Below are positions 52,258 to 61,755 of a stretch of 64,000 nt of DNA, one piece after another. The translations under genes were made by a program, and so were the position numbers. The stretch comes from G965230065 sp965230065 (GTDB lineage: Bacteria; Bacteroidota; Bacteroidia; Cytophagales; Cyclobacteriaceae), in contig OZ245942.1 of assembly GCA_965230065.1 (NCBI GenBank), positions 3,658,001 through 3,722,000 of the forward strand, given 5' to 3'. The notes under the pieces were generated by a model, which did no database searches, was not told the DNA's origin, and was given only the letters and a program-made list of their open reading frames with translations. The number at the start of each line of letters is the position of its first letter. Position 1 is the first letter of the stretch.

Positions 52258-53520
52258 TTATGCACAGACAAGTTCTAAAACAGTAATTTCAGGTAAAATG
52301 CCAACCCGACCTGGATAGCCGATATAACCAAACCCCCGGTTTACATACAAATATTGCTCATTTTCCTGGTACAACCCTGCCCATTGTTTGTAAAGGTATT
52401 GCGAAGGACTCCACTTAAAATCCCCGATTTCCACCCCAAACTGGAAACCATGTGTATGTCCTGCAAATGCAATATCAATATCTTTATAATGGGGCCTTAC
52501 CTGGGCATCCCAGTGGCTGGGGTCATGAGATAGTAACAATTTTACCTGGGCTTCTTCAGTTCCTTTATAGGCTTTGTCTAGTTTGCCATATTTTGAAAAT
52601 CGCCCGGCACCCCAGTTTTCTATGCCAATGATGGCAATTTTATCATTGCCTTCCTGTAAGAAGCGGTGCTCATTCATGAGCAGGTTCCAACCCAAAAGTT
52701 TATGGGCTTCTATCAGGTCTTGAAAGTTTTGCTGGCGAGCTTGCTGTGATGGCCAGTTGCGATAGTCTCCATAATCGTGGTTGCCAGTGGTGGAGAATAC
52801 GCCGAGGGGGGCATTTACTTTGCTAAAAGTATCAAAGTATTCTTTTACTTCGGTAGTTTCATTATTTACCAAATCACCCGTAAAAAACACAACATCCGGT
52901 TTTTCAGCTAGTAGCATATCAACCCCTCCCTGTACAGCGGTTTTGTTGAAAAAACTGCCACTGTGAATATCTGAAAGCTGGGCAATGCGAAGACCGTCAA
53001 ACGATTTGGGTAAATTTGGTAATGCTACTTTTACGCGCCTAACCCGGTAATCGTGTGCTCCGGACAATATTCCGTAGCCCATAGTAATGGCCGGAACAGC
53101 CGACGCAATCAAAGAGGTTTTTGCCAAAAATTCTGAGCGGCTGATCTTCTCTCCTGTTTCTTCCGCAATTGGTGCTACATCTGGCGAACTTCCTTTGAAT
53201 TGCGCCCATGCCCACTGTCCAAAACGGACTACATCATCAATCATTAGGGCCAAAACCCCAAAAACTTTGGAAACATACACAATCACCACCATTGAGAAGA
53301 AAACCGACCTGAAGGCAGGTGGCAAACCTTCACGGCCTACGATTTGGTAGATCAAAATACTGAGCAGGGAAACCACCGTTACCAACCAGAAAACAATATG
53401 AATTGTCTTTCTGATGTTGGGCACCAGGTTTTGGGTAACCGTTTTGATAGCCTGAAAAATGTATAAATCTATCAGGATAAGAACGATAAATAGCATTGAG
53501 AAAAAAATAACCCTGCTCAT
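52258..53520 (-). CDS. Membrane-anchored metallophosphoesterase
   Basis: A 420-residue protein from ATG 53520 (MSRVIFFSML); a TTG 7 codons earlier falls inside a hairpin and is disfavoured. Four N-terminal helices (about 5-20, 42-60, 72-95, and a signal-like 132-152) precede a calcineurin-like phosphoesterase domain with all metal motifs: SDIH (Asp184, His186), GDLVN (Asp216), GNHD (246-249), LSHDPSHWD and GHTHGFQFG. It resembles YkuE/YaeI-type enzymes; substrate unknown. Downstream of the RND operon on the same strand, separated by a hairpin. Confidence 0.9.
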   Translation of the reverse strand: MSRVIFFSMLFIVLILIDLYIFQAIKTVTQNLVPNIRKTIHIVFWLVTVVSLLSILIYQIVGREGLPPAFRSVFFSMVVIVYVSKVFGVLALMIDDVVRFGQWAWAQFKGSSPDVAPIAEETGEKISRSEFLAKTSLIASAVPAITMGYGILSGAHDYRVRRVKVALPNLPKSFDGLRIAQLSDIHSGSFFNKTAVQGGVDMLLAEKPDVVFFTGDLVNNETTEVKEYFDTFSKVNAPLGVFSTTGNHDYGDYRNWPSQQARQQNFQDLIEAHKLLGWNLLMNEHRFLQEGNDKIAIIGIENWGAGRFSKYGKLDKAYKGTEEAQVKLLLSHDPSHWDAQVRPHYKDIDIAFAGHTHGFQFGVEIGDFKWSPSQYLYKQWAGLYQENEQYLYVNRGFGYIGYPGRVGILPEITVLELVCA

Positions 53521-53535
53521 TACAATTATAACCAA

Positions 53536-53578
53536 ATGCAATCCCGGAAAGGAAAGAATTCTCTCATCGGGATTGCAT
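53536..53578. terminator. Hairpin after the efflux operon
   Basis: ATGCAATCCCG (53536-53546) and CGGGATTGCAT (53568-53578) form a perfect 11-bp stem 12 bases beyond the stop of the RND gene. In the direction of that operon it is followed by only a short T run, so attenuation or processing is as likely as full termination. Confidence 0.6.
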
Positions 53579-53590
53579 GTTTAACAAAAA

Positions 53591-56500
53591 TTAAGAAGCT
53601 ACTTTTTTGATTTTTTTGGTAGACTTAGTCTTAAGCTTATCTGCCAATAAGTACATTACCGGCACCACCACCAGCGTAAGAAAAGTAGCAAATACTAACC
53701 CAAAAATTACCGTCCAGGCCATGGGACCCCAGAAAGTAGCATTGGTGCCTCCGTAATAAATTTCAGGGTCAAAGTCTGAAAATAGTCTGAAGAAGTTGAT
53801 ATTCAGTCCAATGGCCAGCGGAATAAGCCCAAGCACGGTAGTAATAGCCGTAAGCAATACGGGGCGTAAACGTACCCTTCCACCATCGATGATACTGTTA
53901 AGTAATTCATTATATGGCAGGTATTCCCCTTCAGATAGTCCTAGTTCGGCACGTTTCCGTTGACGAATCAGGTTGGTGTAGTCAATCAATACGATGGCAT
54001 TATTTACTACAACCCCGGCCAGTGAAATAATCCCAATACCCGTCATGATAATGATAAAGTCCATCTTAAAAACGACCAGCCCCAGAAAAACACCGATGGT
54101 ACTGAACATTACCGAAGCAATGATGATGAAAGGTGTTGTAATAGAGTTAAATTGTGCCACAATAATGAGGAAAATAGTCATGACGGCAATCATGAGTGCC
54201 TGGAACAAGAAAGCACTGGAGGCTGCCTGTTCCTCCTGTTCTCCGGTAAATTTAACTTCATAACCTTCAGGAATATCCATGTCATCAATAACCGGCTTTA
54301 TCTGGCCCAGAATTTCGTTGGCATTATAACCTTCCAGTACGTTGGAGAATACAGAAATTACACGATCCAGGTCTTTACGCTTCACCGATCCATAGGTAGA
54401 CGAGTATTCAATATCTACAACCGAAGAAATCGGAATTTGCCGCAGATTCCCAAACTTATCCCGGAAAGTAATTTTCTGGTTAATCAGGGTTTCTACATCA
54501 TACCGATACTTATCTGCCAGGCGCAGTTGTATCGGATATTCGTCTTCCCCATCTTTATATTTGGATACTTCATAGCCAAACAGCGCGGTCCGCAATTCAT
54601 TGGCAATGGTAGAAGTAGAAAGTCCAAAACGCTGGGCTTTATCCCGGTCTATTTGTACCAACAGCTCTGGTTTTCCGGTTTCCAGGTCTGTTTTCAACTC
54701 TTCAATACCCGGAATGTTTTGGTTCTCAATGGTGTTTACTATATTTTCAGTAAGGCTGATCAGGCGTTCATAATTTTCCCCACTTACTTCAATATTGATA
54801 GGCTTACCCACCGGAGGACCTACGGCATCCTTGTCCACAGTAATTTGCGCCCCGGGATATTTTTCCATTAAGTCACGAATGTCTTCCATGATTTTGGCCG
54901 TAGAGTATTCAGTACGGTACTGATAATCTACAAAGGATACAGTAATCATGGCCTTATTGGGGGTGGCTCCCTGACTGGGCCCTTCAATGGGATCGCTGGT
55001 GCCTTCACCTACCCGGGCAATTACAGCTTCTAATATACCTTCATAAGGCTTTAGTAACTCTAATAAATCATCCTCAATGCGCTTGGTGAGTTCATTGGTG
55101 GTGGATATATCCGTTCCAATGGGCTTTTGAATAAAAATATTAATATAAGTAGGCTCCGTATTGGGAAACAAATCTACCTTAGGTGCCTGGGTGGCTACCA
55201 GAAAAATAGAAAATATCAGTAAAAAAAATGTACCAAGAAAAATAAAATACGGTTTTTTGCCATTCAAGCTGAAAGTAACCGTTTTGGTATACACTTTTTC
55301 AAGCCATACAAGAAACTTGTCCTGGAACCATTCAATAGCCGGAGTGAGCAAATACACATTGAAAGGAATCAGCAAGGCAAATATCATCAGTAAATTGGCA
55401 ATGGTATACGGACTTCCCGTAAAGTATAAGATGATAGCAATGACGGCCAGCACGACAGCAACAATCATTAAATTGCGCTTCTTCCGGGCCGATCGTTTTG
55501 TTTGTAACTTCATAAACATGGAAGTAAGTACCGGATTGATGACCAGGGCCACAAACAAAGAGGATGAAAGCACAATAATGAGCGTAATGGGCAAATACCG
55601 CATGAATTCCCCGATAATACCGCTCCAGAAGGCCAAAGGCAGGAAAGCCGCCAGCGTAGTTGCTGTGGAGGTAATAATAGGCCAGGCCACTTCGCCCACA
55701 CCTTCTTTGGCCGCCCTGATGGGGGAGTAGCCTTCCTGCATAAGCCGGTAAATGTTTTCTACAACCACAATACCGTTATCTACCAGCATACCCAGCGCAA
55801 GGATAAGCGAAAAGAGCACCATCAGGTTGACGGTAACCCCCAAAAAGTTGAGCAGCATGAATGACATGAACATAGACATGGGGATTGCAATGCCTACAAA
55901 CAGGGCATTCCGCAGGTTGAGGAAGAACATCAGAACCAAAATCACCAGAATCACACCGGAAATAATGCTGTTTTCCAGGTTGTCTAACTGCATGCGGGTT
56001 TGTTTGGACTGGTCAGCCGTGATGGTGATATCCAAGCCCTCTGGAAAACGGTTTTCCTGAGCCTGTGCTACGATTTCCTTGATTTTATCAGAAGCTTCCA
56101 GCAGGTTTTCCCCACTTCTTTTTACCACATCCAGGGTCACTACCGGCAGGCCTGAATTGCGTGCATAAGAGGATCGTTCTTCGTAAGTATCTTGTACTTC
56201 GGCTACGTCTTTAACGTAAACGATTTTCTGTTCTTCATTTTTTACGATTACTTCTTCTATTTGCTTTGCATCGGTAAACTCACCATCTACCCGCAATGAC
56301 CTGCGGAAATCATTGGCCAGGATATTACCGCCTGAAATTGTTACATTTTCGGCAGAAACCGCACTGGAAATATCAGAAAAGGTAACTTCCATTGCATCCA
56401 TTTTGTAAGGGTCGGCATCTATGCGTATTTCCCGCTCTAGGGCACCACTGATATTGGCCTCCTGAATTTCAGACATGGCCTCTATTTCATCCTGTAAATA

Positions 56501-57013
56501 TTCAGCATATAGCTTTAATTCATCTATACTATAATCCCCTGAAATATTGATGTACATGATGGGGAGCTCCGAAAGATTAACCTCAAATACATTCGGGTCC
56601 TGGTCCAGGTCGGTAGGGAGCTCGCTTTTCGCTTTATCTACCGCATCTTTTACATCTTGCAGGGCTTTGGGAATTTCCACCTCTGGTACAAACTCAATGA
56701 TGATGGTAGAATAGTCCTGAATAGAAGTGGACTTGATATCTTTGATGCCACTGATTCCCTTGATTTCTTTTTCTATTGGGCGGGTAATCAGGTTTTCCAT
56801 ATCTATCGGAGAGTTTCCCGGATAAGGCGTTCCTACATAAATGGTAGGAATGACCACTTCCGGAAAGGTTTCCTTGGGCATAGTAATATAGGAAGTGATT
56901 CCCAAAACGGCGATCATAAAGGTAAGGATAATAACACTGGTGCGGTTATTAACCGAAAGGGAGCTTAGCCCGAATTCTCTTTTTACCTTTGGTTCCTGGT
57001 TATGATGTTCCAT
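53591..57013 (-). CDS. RND-family efflux permease of the tetR operon
   Basis: A 1140-residue inner-membrane exporter from ATG 57013 (MEHHNQEPKVKREFGL), longer than the other RND protein in the window. TM1 about 27-47. The TM4 relay motif reads LVDNGIVVVENI: Asp412 is kept but the second Asp is Asn413. TM10 reads VVVNNAIVLIDY. An extra helical pair around residues 520-570 (LMIVAVVLAVIAIILYFTG) accounts for part of the added length. It is the last gene of a tetR-tolC-adaptor-RND operon. Substrate not inferable. Confidence 0.94.
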   Translation of the reverse strand: MEHHNQEPKVKREFGLSSLSVNNRTSVIILTFMIAVLGITSYITMPKETFPEVVIPTIYVGTPYPGNSPIDMENLITRPIEKEIKGISGIKDIKSTSIQDYSTIIIEFVPEVEIPKALQDVKDAVDKAKSELPTDLDQDPNVFEVNLSELPIMYINISGDYSIDELKLYAEYLQDEIEAMSEIQEANISGALEREIRIDADPYKMDAMEVTFSDISSAVSAENVTISGGNILANDFRRSLRVDGEFTDAKQIEEVIVKNEEQKIVYVKDVAEVQDTYEERSSYARNSGLPVVTLDVVKRSGENLLEASDKIKEIVAQAQENRFPEGLDITITADQSKQTRMQLDNLENSIISGVILVILVLMFFLNLRNALFVGIAIPMSMFMSFMLLNFLGVTVNLMVLFSLILALGMLVDNGIVVVENIYRLMQEGYSPIRAAKEGVGEVAWPIITSTATTLAAFLPLAFWSGIIGEFMRYLPITLIIVLSSSLFVALVINPVLTSMFMKLQTKRSARKKRNLMIVAVVLAVIAIILYFTGSPYTIANLLMIFALLIPFNVYLLTPAIEWFQDKFLVWLEKVYTKTVTFSLNGKKPYFIFLGTFFLLIFSIFLVATQAPKVDLFPNTEPTYINIFIQKPIGTDISTTNELTKRIEDDLLELLKPYEGILEAVIARVGEGTSDPIEGPSQGATPNKAMITVSFVDYQYRTEYSTAKIMEDIRDLMEKYPGAQITVDKDAVGPPVGKPINIEVSGENYERLISLTENIVNTIENQNIPGIEELKTDLETGKPELLVQIDRDKAQRFGLSTSTIANELRTALFGYEVSKYKDGEDEYPIQLRLADKYRYDVETLINQKITFRDKFGNLRQIPISSVVDIEYSSTYGSVKRKDLDRVISVFSNVLEGYNANEILGQIKPVIDDMDIPEGYEVKFTGEQEEQAASSAFLFQALMIAVMTIFLIIVAQFNSITTPFIIIASVMFSTIGVFLGLVVFKMDFIIIMTGIGIISLAGVVVNNAIVLIDYTNLIRQRKRAELGLSEGEYLPYNELLNSIIDGGRVRLRPVLLTAITTVLGLIPLAIGLNINFFRLFSDFDPEIYYGGTNATFWGPMAWTVIFGLVFATFLTLVVVPVMYLLADKLKTKSTKKIKKVAS

Positions 57014-57063
57014 ATTTTTTCGATGTTCGTTGTACAAATTGTTTGTACCCTATCGTTAACTTT

Positions 57064-58212
57064 TTAAATATTTTGTTCGGCTTCTTTTACGGCCACACCT
57101 TCTGCTACCTCCCTGAACCCTTCCTTGATGAGTTTTTCATTTCCCTGCAAGCCGGAAGTAATCAATGTTTCATTATCATAAGTAAGGCCACGCTCTACAC
57201 GTACTTTTTCTGCTTCCGTTACTTCATCTTCTTGTCTGGTAATGTATACAAAGTCTCCACTGTTGTCTGTCTGTATCAGGTTGGTGGGTATGACTACGGC
57301 ATCTTTGGCTTCAAAGTCTTTAATTTTTACCACAGCCAGCAAGTTTGGCTTGAGCAAATCGCCACTTTCCGGCAGACGGATTTCAATGGTAAACGTGCGG
57401 TTATTGGGGTTGATTACCTGCCCGATGGCACTGATGGTGGTCCTCATTTTTTTGTTGAGGGAAGGGAAGGTTACTTCTACCGAATCACCTTCATGAAACT
57501 TACCCAGCAGGGACTCAGACAGGTCTGCTTCAATATACATATCCGTCAGGCTCACAATACGTACCACGGGAACACCGGGCTGTGCCATTTCACCAATACG
57601 TGCCATTACTTTGTCGATATTACCGCTGAATGGTGCCCTGATGATGGTTTGCGCCAGTTGCGAACGGGTCGTTTCCAGGTTCCTTTCCAGCGATTCTTTA
57701 CGGTTTTTGGCTTCCAGGTACTGGATTTCTGTACCTATCTTCTTTTCCCAAAGATTGGCCTGGCGCTCAAAACGGGTAGTGGCCAATTCCAAAGAAGTTT
57801 GGAGTTCTTTGATTGAATTCCTGATGGTTTCAGCATCCAGAGTTACCAATACTTCTCCTTTACGTACACGCTGTCCTTCTTTTACTTTTACTGACACAAT
57901 TCTGCCAGGCACTTCCGTACTTATGGTAACATTGTTCCGTGAAGCTACCGAACCACGGACTTCCACAAAGTGCTTGAAAGTTTTGGTTTGCACCGGAGTG
58001 GTAGTTATGAGGGTGGTTTTTCGTGTGTTTTGGGTAAATGAAGGGTCCATCTCAGCAATTTCCTTTTCCAGACTGCTGATTTTCTGGCTTAGCTCATTCA
58101 TTTCCTTTTTATACGTGGCCAATTGTTCTTTTTTGGCTTCAATGTTATCGGTGTTTCCACCACAGGCAGCGAGCAATAAGATGCTCAGGCTAAGTAAAAG
58201 AGATGATTTCAT
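57064..58212 (-). CDS. RND efflux periplasmic adaptor lipoprotein
   Basis: A 382-residue membrane-fusion protein from ATG 58212, with lipobox LLAAC (Cys17). A coiled coil right after the lipid anchor (EAKKEQLATYKKEMNELSQK), then the usual barrel-sandwich (GRIVSVKVKEGQRVRKGEVL), a long hairpin (ETIRNSIKELQTSLELATTR), and the closing lipoyl half (TIIRAPFSGNIDKVMARIGE) with beta-barrel and membrane-proximal parts. Couples the RND pump to TolC. The RND gene starts 50 bp downstream. Confidence 0.94.
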   Translation of the reverse strand: MKSSLLLSLSILLLAACGGNTDNIEAKKEQLATYKKEMNELSQKISSLEKEIAEMDPSFTQNTRKTTLITTTPVQTKTFKHFVEVRGSVASRNNVTISTEVPGRIVSVKVKEGQRVRKGEVLVTLDAETIRNSIKELQTSLELATTRFERQANLWEKKIGTEIQYLEAKNRKESLERNLETTRSQLAQTIIRAPFSGNIDKVMARIGEMAQPGVPVVRIVSLTDMYIEADLSESLLGKFHEGDSVEVTFPSLNKKMRTTISAIGQVINPNNRTFTIEIRLPESGDLLKPNLLAVVKIKDFEAKDAVVIPTNLIQTDNSGDFVYITRQEDEVTEAEKVRVERGLTYDNETLITSGLQGNEKLIKEGFREVAEGVAVKEAEQNI

Positions 58213-58268
58213 TGTATGTGAATTAAAGATTATGTTCAAAATATTATATTTATGAGGGGTATTTTTAT

Positions 58269-59666
58269 TTACTCAATAAGAATTCCAAGGGCTTTATCCA
58301 GCTCTACTTTAGCAATAATAGCATCATATAAAGCGCTGTAATAATTAGTTTCAGCCTCTTTCAGGGATGTTTCGGCTTCTACCACATCCAGGTTAGCACC
58401 TATACCTTCCTGATATTTGATTTTGGTTACATCAAATACTTCCTGAGCAAGTTCCAGGTTTTTTTTCTGAGCCTCAAAAGCCTCCAGGTTGTTTTGCAGG
58501 TTAAAGTGTGCTTCCGAAATTTCCAGGTCAATATTGTTTCTTAAATTTTCTTCCTGGTTGGCAAGTTGCCGGAACTGCAGCTCTTGCTTCTGTATTTGAT
58601 TGGTACGCCGGAAGCCATCAAAAACCGGAAAGCTCAGGCTTGCACCTACTACGCCGAACTCAAACCAGTTTTCGCTAAAATTGGTAAGGTTGCTAAACTC
58701 GTTTGTACCAGCATTGTACCCTGCCGAGAACGAAAGGTTTATTTTAGGAATACGGTCCATGTGATACCGCTTTTTCTGTAATTCGGTAAGCTTCATATTG
58801 GTTTGTAATTGTGCAAATTCGGGGCGGTCTACGTATTTAAAATTATCAAGCCCTGCCAGGGTAGGCTCCAGATCAATATCTTCAATTTTATCAGAAAGCG
58901 CAATGGGGGTGTTGATGGGCATACCCATTTGAAATTTCAAAAGCTGGTAACCCAAGTCTACGCTGCGTTCAACCCGTTTGAGCTGGGTTTTGGCATTGTT
59001 GTATTGCACCTCAATTCGGTCGGCATCAATTTTTTCGGCAAACCCGTTTTCGTACATAATGCGGGTTTCGTATAACAGTGTATCAAGACGGCCTACTTCT
59101 TCGCGGATAAAAGAAATTCTCTCTTTATTTACCAGCACTGTATAATATGCTTTGGTTACTGCTTCAGCTACGTTGATTTTTGTGAGCTCATAATCTTTGG
59201 TTTTCAGGTCGGCAAAAACGCGTGCAGCCTCTAACCCTACAAAGTAAGCCCCGTCGAAAATCATTTGCGAAACAGTGAGGGCTGCTGTACCAGAGTGGGT
59301 AGTACCAAAAGCAGCCGGGAATACACCTGGGTTAGGCACTGGTTTGTCTTGTGCCAGCAAATTTTCTTGTTTAAGCACCTGATATACTGAAGGAGAAATA
59401 AAATCAGGAATGAATACCCGTTGAATAGCAAAGTTATTATCATAACCGATTTGCGCATTAGCCTGAGGCAGCCCGTCCGCTTTGGTAATTTTTACGTCTG
59501 CCTGGGCTATTTCCTGGTCTAGCAACGCATTTTTCGTGTTTACGCTATTTTCATAAGCATATTCCAGGCACTCTTGCAATGAATAAGCATTTTCTTCATC
59601 TTGTGCCTTGAGATGAGTAGCTGTAAGCAGGCAAATAAGTATGATGATATTTTTATGTAAATTCAT
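58269..59666 (-). CDS. TolC-family outer-membrane channel
   Basis: A 465-residue outer-membrane efflux protein with a signal peptide (MNLHKNIIILICLLTATHLK, cut before AQ). Two OEP repeats with long coiled coils: YSLQECLEYAYENSVNTKNA and ITKADGLPQANAQIGY early, DRIPKINLSFSAGYNAG and EVFDVTKIKYQEGIGANLDV later. Together with the adaptor and RND protein it forms a tripartite exporter. Starts 4 bp after the TetR gene stop, so co-transcribed. Confidence 0.94.
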   Translation of the reverse strand: MNLHKNIIILICLLTATHLKAQDEENAYSLQECLEYAYENSVNTKNALLDQEIAQADVKITKADGLPQANAQIGYDNNFAIQRVFIPDFISPSVYQVLKQENLLAQDKPVPNPGVFPAAFGTTHSGTAALTVSQMIFDGAYFVGLEAARVFADLKTKDYELTKINVAEAVTKAYYTVLVNKERISFIREEVGRLDTLLYETRIMYENGFAEKIDADRIEVQYNNAKTQLKRVERSVDLGYQLLKFQMGMPINTPIALSDKIEDIDLEPTLAGLDNFKYVDRPEFAQLQTNMKLTELQKKRYHMDRIPKINLSFSAGYNAGTNEFSNLTNFSENWFEFGVVGASLSFPVFDGFRRTNQIQKQELQFRQLANQEENLRNNIDLEISEAHFNLQNNLEAFEAQKKNLELAQEVFDVTKIKYQEGIGANLDVVEAETSLKEAETNYYSALYDAIIAKVELDKALGILIE

Positions 59667-59670
59667 TTTT

Positions 59671-60279
59671 CTATTTGTTTACCACAATTTGTTGTTCAAA
59701 AGCTTTTAATCCTTTGGGTGTAAGAATCCCATAAATGAAATGTTCAAAAATTTGTATTTGTACTTCCCTGAAGTCAAACTTACTTCTGGGAAATATGGCA
59801 TCATCAAAAGTAAGTTGCAGCATTTCCACCATGAATACAGCCAGTATATCCGGGTTAATATTTTCCCTGAAATATCCTTCGGCAATGCCTCTTTTCAATG
59901 AAGTCTTTACGCCTTCTGTAAATACTTCTTCTTTAAACTTGAGATATAACTGCCAGGCTTCTCGATAATATTTTTTGATGTCAAAAAGCGCTGAAGGATT
60001 GATATTGCCAATATGTTCCCGCATGAATTTAGTGAGCATAATCAGTTCATCAATAGAGTTTTTAGATTGCTGCTGAATGGCGTTAATACATTCCTTTTCA
60101 TGTTCCATGGCCATTTGGGTAGTGATAAAAACAATTTCATCTTTATCTTTAAAATGCTGATAAATGGTTTTTTTAGATATTGATAACTCTTTGGAAAGAT
60201 CGTCCATCGTAACACTTCTGATCCCGTATGTTTTAAATAGATGATAGGCTGTTGCCAGTATATGCTCTCTGATTTCCAA
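59671..60279 (-). CDS. TetR/AcrR-family regulator
   Basis: A 202-residue repressor. The N-terminal HTH is clear (EHILATAYHLFKTYGIRSVT, then MDDLSKELSISKKTIYQHFK), and the ligand-binding half is divergent (CINAIQQQSKNSIDELIML, GILTPKGLKAFEQQIV). Starts at TTG 60279: no ATG is available in frame upstream without breaking the alignment to the family. First gene of the efflux operon, probably repressing it, perhaps through the palindrome at 60560. Confidence 0.9.
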   Translation of the reverse strand: MEIREHILATAYHLFKTYGIRSVTMDDLSKELSISKKTIYQHFKDKDEIVFITTQMAMEHEKECINAIQQQSKNSIDELIMLTKFMREHIGNINPSALFDIKKYYREAWQLYLKFKEEVFTEGVKTSLKRGIAEGYFRENINPDILAVFMVEMLQLTFDDAIFPRSKFDFREVQIQIFEHFIYGILTPKGLKAFEQQIVVNK

Positions 60280-60702
60280 TTTGGTTTGTTTAAAAAGTCC
60301 ACTTTGGAAACTATAATATTTTTCAAAGTTTCCTTCTGCACTTTACGGCTATTTTTGTAAGAAGGTTTTAAAATACCGGTTAATTTTTTGTGAAATTTCT
60401 ATCATTCCAAAAAGATGATTAGCGATGTTCAAAAATCAATACTTTTCATTACCGTAAGCATCAATACGAAAGAGCACCAATAATGCTTGCAGACGATTTT
60501 CAGATCAATAAATTGTGTGGCTGAACTAATATTTGTGACAAATTTGAAATTATCAACAGACAATTGATGTCAATTGTTTGTAAACTTTTTCATGCAAAAT
60601 ATGATAGCGAAAGTAGGAGAGGGGAAACCGTTTTGAAATAAAAATAAGTTGAATGCCCTGATATTACGGATGAATAGGCGAAAAAATAAGGAGAACAGTA
60701 AT
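60280..60702. other. Gene-free region upstream of tetR operon
   Basis: AT-rich, no credible ORF. It holds two palindromes (see 60560 entry and ATTTGTGACAAAT at about 60529-60541) and presumably the operon promoter. Confidence 0.5.
60560..60577. promoter_or_regulatory. Palindrome upstream of tetR, candidate operator
   Basis: ACAATTGA and TCAATTGT are perfect inverted arms separated by TG, 18 bases in all. The size and symmetry fit a TetR-family operator; it is about 280 bases upstream of the tetR start, a little far, so the assignment is tentative. Confidence 0.4.
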
Positions 60703-60879
60703 AAATAAGCACAAAATCCTAAATCTCAAATTCTAAACAATACTAAAGCATTAAATTCTAAATTTAAAAAATATTCAAAACCCAAAATGGTCAATGCAAG
60801 GATGACCAGCTTGGTTTTGGGCTTTTGAATTTGAGAAATTTGAAATTGTTTTGGAATTAGAAATTAGTATTTAGGATTT
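60703..60879. repeat. Degenerate palindrome, left of the barrel gene
   Basis: A 166-nt palindrome runs from AAATCCTAAA to TTTAGGATTT, with internal CAAAACCCAAAA facing TTGGTTTTGGGC and a TGGTCA/TGACCA tip. It starts next to AAATAAGCACAAA (60703-60715), whose exact reverse complement is at 62150-62162. It overlaps the last codon of the barrel gene. Confidence 0.6.
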
Positions 60880-61633
60880 ACTTTTCATCACTTTTCCCTC
60901 TTCTCATTTCCAGGAAGTCAAATTCAAAAAGATAAGCTACCGAAAATGTAATGACGTGGTTGGCATGTTGCAAATTATCCTCATAAAAAACAAAGTTTAG
61001 GTACCTGTTGTCTTCTTTGCCCATGTGGGTATGGCCCCAGGTATAGCGTAAATCCAGCATCAAAAACTCTTTTTTCATAGGAAGCATGGCGCCTACGCCA
61101 ATATCTAAACCTACTTGCAGGCGATTCGGTTGGGTAGGGTAAACTTCATTCAGGGATGTATTGCCTTCACTGAAGTAAACATCGTATTCCACACCCTGTT
61201 CATAACCAGGTTCTATCAACTCGTTGATTAATATGTTACCGTGGCCTCCCAGCCAGTATTGTAGGTTAGGCCCTACGTTAAAATAAAAATCAGTATACCC
61301 TTTCCGAAAAGATGTGCGCAGCAAAAGGGGAACATTGATATAATTGTGGCGTTCTGTTTGTTTTTCCTCTGTTTCTTTTCCTTTCACGTTTTTGCCAATT
61401 TGGGCAAATAGGTACTCGGTATGCAATGAAAATACATTATTCACTTTATAGTTTACCACAATGCCTCCCTGATAGGCATAGGTATACTGGCTGCGAAAAT
61501 CATCTTTAAACTGCCAGTCCTGAAAAGAGGCCCTGGAAGCACCGCCTCCAATTTTTGGCCCCACAATCATTTGCTGGCTACTTGCCAGGTGGCAAACTAA
61601 AAGTAATGATAATAATAATATATACTGTTTCAT
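60878..61633 (-). CDS. PorT-like outer-membrane beta-barrel protein
   Basis: A 251-residue protein from ATG 61633 (MKQYILLLSLLLVCHLASSQ, signal peptide). The rest is a small barrel of the PorT/outer-membrane-protein-beta-barrel type: VGPKIGGGASRASF, YQGGIVVNYKVNNVFSLHTE, YINVPLLLRTSF, FYFNVGPNLQYWLG and a closing VITFSVAYLFEFDF. The members include a type IX secretion component, but most have no known role. It lies between two palindromic repeats. Confidence 0.85.
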   Translation of the reverse strand: MKQYILLLSLLLVCHLASSQQMIVGPKIGGGASRASFQDWQFKDDFRSQYTYAYQGGIVVNYKVNNVFSLHTEYLFAQIGKNVKGKETEEKQTERHNYINVPLLLRTSFRKGYTDFYFNVGPNLQYWLGGHGNILINELIEPGYEQGVEYDVYFSEGNTSLNEVYPTQPNRLQVGLDIGVGAMLPMKKEFLMLDLRYTWGHTHMGKEDNRYLNFVFYEDNLQHANHVITFSVAYLFEFDFLEMRRGKSDEK

Positions 61634-61644
61634 GATCGTGGTAT

Positions 61645-61755
61645 TAAATACTAAGTAATAATTTTTAAATTCTAAACAAATCCCAATTTTCAAACCCAAA
61701 TGCTCAAAACCTTTGGGTATTGGAGAATTTGATATTTAATATTGTTTAGGATTTA
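61645..61755. repeat. Degenerate palindrome, right of the barrel gene
   Basis: AAATTCTAAACAAATCCCAA faces TTGG-AGAATTT, with ACCCAAA/TTTGGGT near the tip and a closing TAGGATTTA. Same word content as 60703-60879. It covers the start-side spacer of the barrel gene and the 3' end of the four-helix-bundle gene. Confidence 0.6.

Noticed and set aside
60042..60341. Alternative 99-codon frame over the tetR start
   Set aside because: The HTH of the TetR family is unmistakable in the other frame, and this frame has no recognisable content.
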